Shown here in pieces: positions 19,590 through 28,232 of a DNA stretch of 64,000 nucleotides. Positions within the stretch are counted from its first letter, which is position 1. Every line of letters starts with the position of its first letter. Under the pieces are notes generated by a model. It saw nothing but the letters and a program-made list of their open reading frames with translations. It searched no databases and was not told the DNA's origin. This DNA comes from Rhynchopus euleeides. Lineage: Eukaryota; Euglenozoa; Diplonemea; Diplonemida; Diplonemidae. Where the stretch lies: the NCBI GenBank assembly GCA_963210315.1, contig OY723300.1, positions 682,001 through 746,000 on the forward strand. Direction: 5' to 3'. The translations under genes and the position numbers were made by a program.

Positions 19590-21470
19590 TCAAGGATGGT
19601 CAGTCTTCATGTGGAGATCGCGTTCACGGACACTACGGAAGGTCTCAAAGCAAAGTAAGCAACGTTTTGTTGTGAGAGAGCGGGGGTGGTGGGCCAGGTA
19701 GTGCTGGCTTTGTCCCTTCAATCTTATTGTTGTGTGACATATTTTGCATTCGATTGTGCATGACGAGCAAGGGACATTGCTCCCTGGTCTGTGCTTTGCA
19801 TCGTAGTGTGCAAACAGAGACGTTTTCTTTGCTGAGGAGTAGTCACAAATAATGCATCGAAATTCATGAACCTCCTCCGGGAGAGACTGGGTTTCTTCTT
19901 GAGTAGGGGTGGGAGGCACACCCCAAGGTTCCTTGCCACACACACACACGTTCAGTATGGTTTTCGGTGGTTTTTTCGGATCAATCCAAAAGACACACCC
20001 GCTCTGACCTCTCTCTTTGACGTGGTCCGCCAGCCCAGCAGACTCAAGTCTTCGGTAGAGAGATCCTGTTGCCTTTTCCCAGCTGCCCGCAACAACACAT
20101 GAACACACATTGAATGCCCCAACGGCGGTCATTAACTTCGGAGTATGTCCTGAACCCCCCCAAAGCCCATTCTCGCCCCAACTTTGAAGTTGTTGGATCT
20201 CGAAAAGAATGAGGTCGCGCTCCATAGTCCTTTCCGAGGCACAGGCTGAGTAGATCTTGCTTCGACCGTTGCCAGCTTCCAAAGCTTCATCACTGAGGGA
20301 GAGACAGTGCGCATCTATGGAATCAAACCAGTGCGTCAGGCTGTGCACATACGTTGCGCCCGGACCTGTCGTCACGCCCGGTGACGCCCACTCACAAAGA
20401 AATATTAACAAGTGCATCGATAACATACTCACTGCAAACTCTGCCCCATTCTGGCCGTGTACCCAAAACTTCACGGGTATATTGTTGTATCTGAACGACA
20501 CAAGCACGTCCATCAAAAGACAGATCATTTTTTTAAGCCCCGTTGTGCTCTGTATCAGCTTTTGCAGAACTTGTCGGGCCTGACTCCCAGTCATGTTCGA
20601 CTTCGCACTCCCAACCACAGCTGTCTTGATCGCTTTCCCCTCCGGGATGAGGCGTACTATGAGAGATATGACGCCTTTGACGTCGTGAAGAGCAGGAGTG
20701 ATACAGTACGCTTCGCTCTCAAAGGCCTTGGAAAGGTGACATGTGAAGCCCTGCTTGTGCAATTCCTGGAGGGACAGCCTCTTGCACGAATGTAGCATAT
20801 CAAGCCAGTCCTTCATCTCTGTGGCACAGAACGCCGATCTGTGTGACTTCGATCCAGAACTTATGCCCTCAAACAAACCCGTGAGCTCCGCGTGATCACC
20901 CCCCAGCAGAAACTGCTTTGCTAAAAAAACGGTGTCTCCTTTTCTGAAGAACGCATTTTGCACCTCCCTTATCTGATCGGCCAGGCTGAACGTCGCGAAT
21001 GAGATGTATTCATCCTTTCTCTGATCTGTCACCGTGCAGAGAGGTGTGGTAAAACTGCCGTGAGCAATACCTGCAGCTAAGCGGATCCTGGCTGTGAGGT
21101 CCCTGCTGCCCGGGTTATAGCCATCAGCAGTCAGGACAACACGAGGGTGTTCCATGTCGATGCGATGCAGGTGTGTTTCGACAATGTGCTCGAGAGTTTT
21201 GAGCAAACTACCCCTCCTTGCCTCGACCACTCTCTGGAGGTGCTCTTCATGCTTCCTCACCGTCGCCGGGGAGAGCCCGTGCCTCTCAGGCGCCTTCCCG
21301 TGCTCCCGAAACGTCTCTCGAATGCATTTCGAGATTTCACCGCACTTCCGGATGGACGTCCCTGCCACAAATCGTGACCTGCGAATACCCTCAGCCATCA
21401 AGGACATTTCATCTTGCATTGTCTCTTCGGAACCATTCCCACCCGGCTCTCCTGTGGTGTGTGTGTGCAT
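19590..21470 (-). CDS. Putative transposase of element B, C-terminal zinc fingers
   Basis: The 626-aa intact frame lies inside element B with its 3' end at the inner edge of the left inverted repeat. Candidate catalytic-core segments are VVLTADGYNPGSRD (a conserved-looking acidic strand), LGGDHAELTGLFEG and the helical SLTHWFDSIDAHCLSLSDEA region. Their order recalls DDE transposases, but I cannot assign the catalytic triad. Three CxxC...H fingers end the protein: CIICDYSSAKKTSLFAHYDA (about 539-558), CKICHTTI...H (about 575-595) and CLLCFETF...H (about 604-625). These probably bind the element ends. The first ATG is used; internal ATGs nearby make the start uncertain. Confidence 0.55.
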   Translation of the reverse strand: MHTHTTGEPGGNGSEETMQDEMSLMAEGIRRSRFVAGTSIRKCGEISKCIRETFREHGKAPERHGLSPATVRKHEEHLQRVVEARRGSLLKTLEHIVETHLHRIDMEHPRVVLTADGYNPGSRDLTARIRLAAGIAHGSFTTPLCTVTDQRKDEYISFATFSLADQIREVQNAFFRKGDTVFLAKQFLLGGDHAELTGLFEGISSGSKSHRSAFCATEMKDWLDMLHSCKRLSLQELHKQGFTCHLSKAFESEAYCITPALHDVKGVISLIVRLIPEGKAIKTAVVGSAKSNMTGSQARQVLQKLIQSTTGLKKMICLLMDVLVSFRYNNIPVKFWVHGQNGAEFAVSMLSMHLLIFLCEWASPGVTTGPGATYVHSLTHWFDSIDAHCLSLSDEALEAGNGRSKIYSACASERTMERDLILFEIQQLQSWGENGLWGGSGHTPKLMTAVGAFNVCSCVVAGSWEKATGSLYRRLESAGLADHVKERGQSGCVFWIDPKKPPKTILNVCVCGKEPWGVPPTPTQEETQSLPEEVHEFRCIICDYSSAKKTSLFAHYDAKHRPGSNVPCSSCTIECKICHTTIRLKGQSQHYLAHHPRSLTTKRCLLCFETFRSVRERDLHMKTDHP

Positions 21471-21610
21471 CCCAACAAAAAAGGCTATGCCTGAGGAACC
21501 GGCGGGGGGAGGATGACGTCAAGAGTGATAACCAAAAAAGGGAAAGTGTCACTGCGATCGTTCTGCACCTTTTCTTCCGTTTGCTTTCATATACGTTGAC
21601 GCTTCCACAC

Positions 21611-22339
21611 TCACACTGGATCATCAAATGTCAGCCTCCGCAGGGTGAGGCGCAGAATGTGCCCATTCTGGGTCACCTTCTGTACCGTCGACAGCCCAGA
21701 TTCCACGATGAACTCGTAGAATCCCCCGACGGTTCTTGGAGCAAAGGTGTTGGCTGCTCCCTGCAACGACGACACGTCTCTCTTCCTTCCTGAGTATTGA
21801 GGAAAGATCTTGTCTGCCTTCGAGGATGCCTTCGTCTTCTGGGGGGCAGCCAGCTTCACCTCTGCGGCGTAGAGCCGGGACATCTTTACGCCCGAGGTGA
21901 GGGCGGCGTGCGGGTGCAGCTTCTGCATCTGCTCCAGTTTCGCCTTGGACTTGGCGGAGGCTGATGGAGATGGTGTGATCCTCACACCAATGAACTCCGT
22001 ATCCGTCCCCCCCTTGGTGCGGATGGAGTACCTCTCCAGCTGCGCCTCCTTCGCCGACTTCTCCGACACCGTCCCCCCCTGGTACTCCTTGTACCTGGCC
22101 CCCATCGCCGCGCTCACGGTCCCGTCGTTGCCCTTTATGGGCTTGCCCGTGATCTTCCCGATCAGTGCCTTCAGGGCTGTGTTCGACAGCCGCCCCCCCT
22201 CCTCCGGCTCGACGTAGTATTCAACAAAAAGTTGAATAAAGCCCGGCTGAGTGGCGGGCTGCTTCGTCGGGGGGGCCGAGCTCGGGGCGGTTTCCTCCGT
22301 TCTGCTTCTCTTCGCCGTGGTTTTGGCAGAGGCAGGCAT
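21611..22339 (-). CDS. Accessory protein of element B (unknown function)
   Basis: I chose the ATG at 22339 (MPASAKTTAKRS start, 242 aa). The upstream extension of the frame only translates the inverted repeat. The N-terminus is Lys/Arg/Pro/Thr-rich, and the remainder is basic and soluble without recognisable motifs. It lies upstream of the transposase gene, 140 bp apart and in the same direction, so both could be read from the right end of the element. The context suggests a DNA-binding or regulatory partner, as in two-gene CACTA elements (TnpA/TnpD type). This is inference. Confidence 0.5.
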   Translation of the reverse strand: MPASAKTTAKRSRTEETAPSSAPPTKQPATQPGFIQLFVEYYVEPEEGGRLSNTALKALIGKITGKPIKGNDGTVSAAMGARYKEYQGGTVSEKSAKEAQLERYSIRTKGGTDTEFIGVRITPSPSASAKSKAKLEQMQKLHPHAALTSGVKMSRLYAAEVKLAAPQKTKASSKADKIFPQYSGRKRDVSSLQGAANTFAPRTVGGFYEFIVESGLSTVQKVTQNGHILRLTLRRLTFDDPV

Positions 22340-22761
22340 GATTGATAGCTGTGTGTGTGTGTGTCTGTTGGCGTGTGTGTATCTATTCAACAATGGAGGT
22401 AATCTGGTCAGGGCTTGCAAGACCCTGGTGATGTGGGTTGTGGGAGGGAGAAACGGCACAAGGAAATTCGCAACAAAGTCCAGCGCTGATATGCCACCAC
22501 ACCTCATATCCCAAGCACACACCCAACTGTGCGTTTTCCCCTTCATACTTGGGCGTTCTTCCTGCAGTACAGTGTATAGAGTTGTCGAGTCGACAAGTGC
22601 CAGTTGTCGACTCGACAAGTGCCAGTTGTCGAGTCGACAACTGGCACTTGTCGTCAACAACCCAGTCAGTTGTCGAGGTTTCAGTTGTCGACTCCACTAG
22701 TGGTTGCCAACACTAGCGCACCGTGTTTGACCCCCCCTACCCCCCCCCCCCCCCCCTAGGG

Positions 22762-23211
22762 CAGTGGTGGCTGCGTACGCGTACGCAGCGTGATTTTCAA
22801 AAAGTGCGTACGGCGTACGCGTACGCGTACGCGTACGGCGCTGCGTACGGCAGTCTATGGAGCACAGGAGACAGCCATGGCCGCACACCAAATCCGACCG
22901 TCGAACTCAGGTGTCCCAGGGGCAGCCTTCGAGCCTTCCAGTCGGAAGTGGTACCTTTTGCAGTATGATTGCGGGTGTACTTGCAGGTGTTGCGAGTTAT
23001 TCGCCACGTGCGCGGCAAGGAACCATCTGTGAAAGGCAAGATCAAAGTCCAGGGCCCAGCCACCCGCTGGGTGGCCTACTGTGTGCTGAGAGGCCTGGAA
23101 TACCAGCCGTACGCAAAATCTGCGTACGCGTACGCAGCGCGATTTTCAGAAAGTGCGTACGGCGTACGCGTACGCGTACGCGTACCGTACGGCCGTACGC
23201 TGCCACCACTG
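22762..23211. mobile_element. Element C: hAT-type MITE (450 bp)
   Basis: The ends CAGTGGTGGC and GCCACCACTG are perfect inverted repeats, flanked by an exact 8-bp duplication CCCTAGGG (22754-22761 and 23212-23219). That is the diagnostic hAT signature. The subterminal regions carry inverted GTACGCGTACGCGTACGC alternating tracts with a shared GATTTTCA. There is no coding capacity. The duplication straddles the TA at the left end of element D. CCCTAGGG is itself palindromic. Confidence 0.8.
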
Positions 23212-24112
23212 CCCTAGGGGGGGTCATAAGCCCCCCTAAAAACGTACAAATACCAAAAATTTCAACATACCATCAGAACCGCCCTAATACCTGATCTGAC
23301 CCGAAAATCCGACCCATACCCCCCCGGAAACCGTCTGGAGCCCACTTGTGACACCTGATGCGCACTTTTGTGATGATTTTTTGGGGTCCTAAAAAATGTA
23401 CCTCAGTTTCGTACCTTGCCTTTGTACCTGAACCACTCCCGACCGCAATATTTCGTTCTTTGCCTTTTCTGCGGTGGTTCCGGCTCAGGTGGCACGATGT
23501 TGCCTCCCCAGTGCCTCGGCAAGGTCTTTCTTGTACCTGATTAGTGGGAATGTTGTGTTGTTGCGCCAGCTGAATGAGTTCAGCCACCTTCTGGGTGTAG
23601 TACTTCGATCGCAGATGGGTCATTGTGAGTACTTCGTACGCCTGCGAGGCTGCATCGGCATTAGGCAGCGTTGCAGATGTGTCTTTGCTTCGTCGATCTC
23701 AGCCTGTGAAGGCACAATTGGGATATTGGACGACCTGAGAGTCGAAATGATTATGTTTGTGCTGTGTAATTTGCGCCCCCCGCAGGATATGCACACCACG
23801 CAGTCTCAACAGCACGCATGAGAGTGTACCATGTGAGGACTCAACAAAGTCATTGGATAGGCATCTGCCTGCCGACTCAACCCCCACAGTGCGACCGCAA
23901 GATCGTCAGGGATGTCTCAACGCCAGGGGAATACTCTCCCCTGGCGTTGTACAACCCTACTCTTAATCCTCGGGTCCTCTCCTGGAGGCGGTGGTGGCGG
24001 GCCCGCAACGCTTCGTACTTCCGGTACGGACTGGGGTAGTCTGCCCGGCTGACCCGCTCATCGCTTCCTAGATCATCTGCTGCTCTGGAGCTGCCATCAC
24101 TCACTGCCCACA

Positions 24113-24433
24113 TCAGTTGGTGTAGGGGTAGGAGCAGGAGGAGTGGGAGGAGTAGGAGTGCAGGTGACATCTTTCTTGGCCAGCAAGGAACGCCGCTTTT
24201 CGCACGTGCGTGCAGTTGATGCACCACTGCATATATCTGTCGTCACCACGTCCCACTCGCTCTCCTATGTACCCAGCCCGACGGAGCGCCCGAAATAATG
24301 TCGCCTCACCGATGTCGTGTGCCGTTTTCTTCTGACGCAGGTCTGCCACAACGCTCTCTGCCGGGACCCCGCACATCTCCCGTTTGGCGAGCGTCTTTCG
24401 AGCAAGGTACCCCTCTGCAGCAGCATCTGACAC
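24113..24433 (-). pseudogene. Helix-turn-helix-like transposase fragment in element D
   Basis: The frame contains VVADLRQKKTAHDIGEATLF followed by RALRRAGYIGERVGRGD, which resembles the second HTH of Tc1/mariner/IS630 transposases (a ...TTVHRALKEAGYR... pattern). The TA duplication of element D agrees with that family. No catalytic domain is readable, so this is probably a decayed remnant. Confidence 0.35.
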
Positions 24434-24730
24434 CTCTGCGAGGCCCTAGGCACACGGCATGTGTTGCTCGGCGTGCTGGGTGAGCGTAGTGATACCCTTT
24501 CCTTGCAAAGAACGAAATACTGCGGTCGGGAGTGGTTCAGGTACAAAGGCAAGGTACGAAACTGAGGTACATTTTTTAGGACCCCAAAAAATCATCACAA
24601 AAGTGCGCATCAGGTGTCACAAGTGGGCTCCAGACGGTTTCCGGGGGGGTATGGGTCGGATTTTCGGGTCAGATCAGGTATTAGGGCGGTTCTGATGGTA
24701 TGTTGAAAAATGTGGTTTTGTACGGGCTTA

Positions 24731-25392
24731 CACGGTGGGATCTTGTAAATTTTACATGTATAACTACAAGTATAATACATGTATTATACATGTATAATAC
24801 TTGCATGTCAACTATTATGCATGTATAATACATGTATATGCCTGAAATATACATGTAAAATACATGTATATCAAGTAAAAATACATGTATAATACTTGCA
24901 TGTCAACTATTATACATGTATTTTTACTTGATATACATGTATTTTACATGTATATTTCAGGCATTTACATGTATTTTACATGTATAATACTTGTCATGCA
25001 AGTATTATACATGTATAATACTTGCATGACAAGTAAAATACTTGCATGCAAGTATTTTACTTGTCATGCAAGTATTATACATGTATTTTACTTGTCATGC
25101 AAGTATTTTACATGTATAATACTTGCATGTCAACTATTATACATGTATAATACATGTATATGCCTGAAATATACATGTAAAATACATGTATATCAAGTAA
25201 AAATACAAGTATAATAGTTGACATGCAAGTATTATACTTGTATTTTTACTTGATATACATGTATTTTACATGTATATTTCAGGCATATACATGTATTATA
25301 CATGTATAATAGTTGACATGCAAGTATTATACATGTATAATACATGTATATACTTGTAGTTATACATGTAAAATTTACAAGATCCCACCGTG
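24731..25392. mobile_element. Element E: 662-bp near-perfect palindrome with CACGGTG ends
   Basis: The element runs from CACGGTGGGATCTTGTAAAT to its complement at the other end and is flanked by TA duplications (24729-24730 and 25393-25394). Almost the whole body is built from ACATGTAT, TATACATG and ACTTGCATG units, which pair between the two halves to form a very long hairpin. It shares the CACGGTG termini and 2-bp duplication of element B, so it is probably a non-autonomous relative mobilised by B's proteins. No genes. Confidence 0.7.
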
Positions 25393-25406
25393 TATGACCC
25401 CCCCTA

Positions 25407-25530
25407 CCCCCCCCCCCCCTTGACCCGTAATTTACCCCCCCCCTTATATTACCCCCCTTTTCCCAAAATTTCCGGTCAGGCGACCCAAAGGGGGGGGGGG
25501 TAAATGACCACGAATAGGACTGATGTAAAT
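25407..25530. repeat. TAATTTACCCCC repeat segment
   Basis: This segment shares with 8911-9000 the stretch AATTTACCCCCCCCC followed by TTATATTACCCCC. In inverse orientation it also shares ATCAGTCCTATTCGTGGT (25508-25525 versus 8914-8931). It is therefore a dispersed repeat with a defined non-simple edge. Confidence 0.5.
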
Positions 25531-26387
25531 CATACCCGAATGCTGTGCCGATAATCTAAACGAGTTAAGCTGCTCTTTCGGTGCCGATTCTAACCCTCCA
25601 CCTCTGAACCCACTAGTCTCTCCTTTGAAAAGGCTGGGTTGGGAGTGGGGGAGGTGTAGGGTCATTTGGCGACCACCGCGCCTGGTCTACAGCAGCAGAA
25701 AGCGCCGGGGGAAAAAAAGCGCAGAACCGAGCGCTTGAGCTTCCTCGCTCACCTCTCCCCCCATCCTCCGGATGACATGCTGCTCTGCGAAGGCCACCGT
25801 TTGCACTGCATCATACAACACACTGGCTGAGCAACACCTGCATTTTGAGTGAAGAGTGCCGTCTCTGGGCCTTACCATTTCTTTACATCGTCCCGGCCCC
25901 CCTCCCCGTTCCTTTTTGAATGGGATTCCCAGCTTTCTCACCCAGGTTACGCCCCGTTTCTGGGAGAAGCAATCGGGGAGGGGGGGGGGGGTCCACCCGA
26001 CCAAAGGCGCTGGCTGAAACTTTCCTTTTCGTGATGTGTGGTGTGATGCCTTCCGCTGCCTGTGTGCCAGAAGTGTGTGTGTCAAAACCTGTATCACGTT
26101 GCATGTGGGGGTGAAGGGAGCTCCTTGCCCAAACCTAACGGGCGGCAGGGTGAGGGACCCCTTCTGTAGCCCATTAAATGTGCCGCGTTGCAGCCGGGGG
26201 TGGGGGTGGAGTGGTGGGTGAGTTATTTTGTGTTTTCATGATTCTCAATTTTCTGCATTCAGGTGGCGGGGGTGGGGGGTGGGGGTGTTCGTTCGGCTTT
26301 CCCTTTTGTCGGCATTCACACTCCAAAAGGGGGAGGGGGGGAGGGCAAGGCTGGACAAATGCTGCATTTTAAAAATAAAAAACATAA

Positions 26388-26456
26388 AATAAAATAAAGT
26401 GCAATAAAATGCAGTAAAGTGCAGTAAAATGCAGTAAAGTGCAATAAAGTGCAGGA
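26388..26456. repeat. TAAARTGCAG microsatellite, copy 1
   Basis: Tandem AGTAAAATGC / AATAAAGTGC decamers occur here. A second tract in the same orientation at 27130-27192 brackets a GC-richer 0.67-kb segment. Confidence 0.7.
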
Positions 26457-27129
26457 GAGCGTGTTGTAGGGGTGGCTCGGCGTGACGGTGGGCAGGATGC
26501 TGACCTGCCGTGCCAGGGGACCCTGATCCGCCCACTCTGGCCAACACAAGGCCACCAAGGCAGTGCCCCCGCCAGGCCCGCCCTGCTGCTGTTCGGCATG
26601 CTTGATGCTGCTTCCGAGTGCCGGGGCCAATCAGGCAGCAGGCGCACCCCAGCACCGCAGGCGCAGCAGGGCGGACCAGCACGGCGGTGTGCGGTGGGCA
26701 GTCCACCTTCCTCGGACGTTGTACAGCTGAGCTCTGGCGTACGGGTTCTTCACCATCCCGTTCGGGGAGGCTGGACATCAGAGCGGACTGAAAGCACTCA
26801 AAGCAGGACTGAAGCCAGGCGGAGGCCGCACCGATCAGGTCCTGCGAACCCACCGACCCAACATAGGCAGGGCACATCCATCCCGGCCTGCATTCTCTGC
26901 CGGAGCCTTGGTGCGTCCCTGTGACCTTCAGGAGAACCTCCGTGCAGGAGCGGTACTTTTTGCCATCTTCTGCGGGTTTGCGGCTGTCCGCAAACTTGCA
27001 GACGTGGCTGCACCTCTGTAAAGTGGGTGTGACTCCAGCATTTGGCCTGTCCATAGTGGTCCTCCCAGCTGTACGTATGCAAAGCCCAAGGCACCACTAA
27101 GGACCATGCACTTTATCCAAAAATCCGGA

Positions 27130-27192
27130 AAATAAAATACAATAAAATGCAGTAAAATGCAGTAAAATAAAGTGCAGTAAAGTGCAGTAAAA
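27130..27192. repeat. TAAARTGCAG microsatellite, copy 2
   Basis: Same unit and orientation as 26388-26456. Confidence 0.7.
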
Positions 27193-28198
27193 ATTTGCTG
27201 CCAGCCTTGGGGGAGGGGGTGTGTTGCAGCCGTGTCGCAACACAATGTGTGCCGGACAAATCTCCCGTTCGGACCAAGGCAAACAGGTCACACCCCACAG
27301 CGGATGATCGGCGGTAGGCATTTTGGCAACGGGGGTCCGGACGCAACAAATTGCTGTATTGGTGTGTGTGTGTGTTAAGTGGAGTCACACCTGAGTCCAT
27401 CGTCGGTGTGCCCACCGCTAGACAAAGGAAAAATAATGCGTGTGCGCGACAGCGGTGGCCTCGAGTCAAGAGAGACTATCAAAAGCAGGATGCGCTCCGT
27501 GTGCTCTGCATTACTCCAAAAGAGATTCACAAATGTGCGTGACTTGCTGAGTTCTTGAACAGCACCCTCTCGCTGAGTAGCCCCTCCCACCACGTTAGTG
27601 TCTTGCATATGACGGTCCCACTCTGATGTATTTTTTGCTTCAGGATGGGCACCCATCCGGCGGCACGTTGTGGGGGGTGGGAAATCAGAAACAAGAGAGA
27701 GGGGCATTCTTTCCACAAACAGCAACGCACACACACACGCCACCCTCTCTGAGCCGAGTTCCCTGTCACTTTGCGCCCGAACAAAATGAAATGTTTCTTT
27801 TAGTTGACCCCCCTCCCTGCTTCGCTCTCATGTTTGTATCAAGCGGTTGCTCTCTCTCTCTCTCTCTCTCTTTTGTGTCTTGTTGAAGTGTTCCAACCCG
27901 AGCAAACACGGCAGTACGTGACAGGGGCTGCTTCCGCATTGCAGTTCCCGCCGTTTCACTCTCCCCCTTCTTGTCTTGTGCGTACATAAACTTCTCACCC
28001 GGGGGTGGAGCAGATTGGTCAGTACCCTAGCAAGAGTACGCACTGCAAACCCTGGTTTCAGAACATTCACACACTCACGGGTGGCGGTGATGTGACTTAT
28101 TCACCGCACCAGCGTGACCCCCGAGGTAATAATCAGAGAACAACAGGTGAACCAGAAAAGAGCGTCGGAATATCCCCCCCCCCCCCCCCCCGCCCCCC

Positions 28199-28231
<33 letters not shown>

Positions 28232-28232
28232 G
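28199..28232. repeat. (CAGA)n microsatellite
   Basis: About eight CAGA units directly follow a poly-C tract. Confidence 0.9.

Larger units (their letters stand above)
19325..22725 (-). mobile_element. Element B: two-gene DNA transposon with CACGGTG ends
   Basis: The element begins CACGGTGCACTAGT and ends with the inverse of CACGGTGCGCTAGT. TT is duplicated on both sides (19323-19324 and 22726-22727), as shown by comparison with the uninterrupted end of element A copy 1. The inverted repeats are about 265 bp. Their outer part consists of repeated palindromic units such as TTGTCGACTCGACAACTGGC. Two genes lie head-to-tail on the minus strand. A CAC-type terminus with a 2-bp duplication and subterminal repeats fits the CMC (CACTA/Mirage/Chapaev) superfamily best. 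The heptamer also resembles Transib/RAG signals, but those give 5-bp duplications. Confidence 0.7.
18187..22737. mobile_element. Element A', copy 2 of A, carrying nested element B
   Basis: The left end GGGGGGGTCAAATG is preceded by TA (18185-18186) and the right end TGACCCCCCC is followed by TA (22738-22739). The left about 370 bp is repeated inverted at about 18976-19320, and the interior is about 420 bp. The sequence is nearly identical to copy 1 (4613 onward), with only scattered substitutions, so both copies moved recently. It lacks the 574-bp insertion of copy 1 and is interrupted 10 bp before its right end by element B (19325-22725). Confidence 0.75.
23217..25404 (-). mobile_element. 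Element D: GGGGGGGTCA-family transposon carrying nested element E
   Basis: The left end GGGGGGGTCATAAG and right end CTTA...TGACCCCCCC are inverted repeats flanked by TA (23215-23216 and 25405-25406). The inverted repeats extend about 250 bp (23217-23465 and from about 24503). They share only the terminal 10 bp with element A, so D is a different subfamily. The interior (about 1 kb) holds degraded minus-strand frames including a helix-turn-helix-like fragment. Element E interrupts the right end 10 bp from the terminus. Confidence 0.7.

Noticed and set aside
19325-22725. Transib/RAG-type assignment of element B from its CACGGTG ends
   Set aside because: The empty-site comparison gives a 2-bp, not 5-bp, duplication, and the protein shows no motif I recognise from Transib or RAG1.
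26245-27054. A 269-aa minus-strand frame with scattered Cys residues
   Set aside because: No recognisable domain. Its 3' part translates the TAAARTGCAG microsatellite. A transposase zinc finger was considered but the Cys spacing does not fit.
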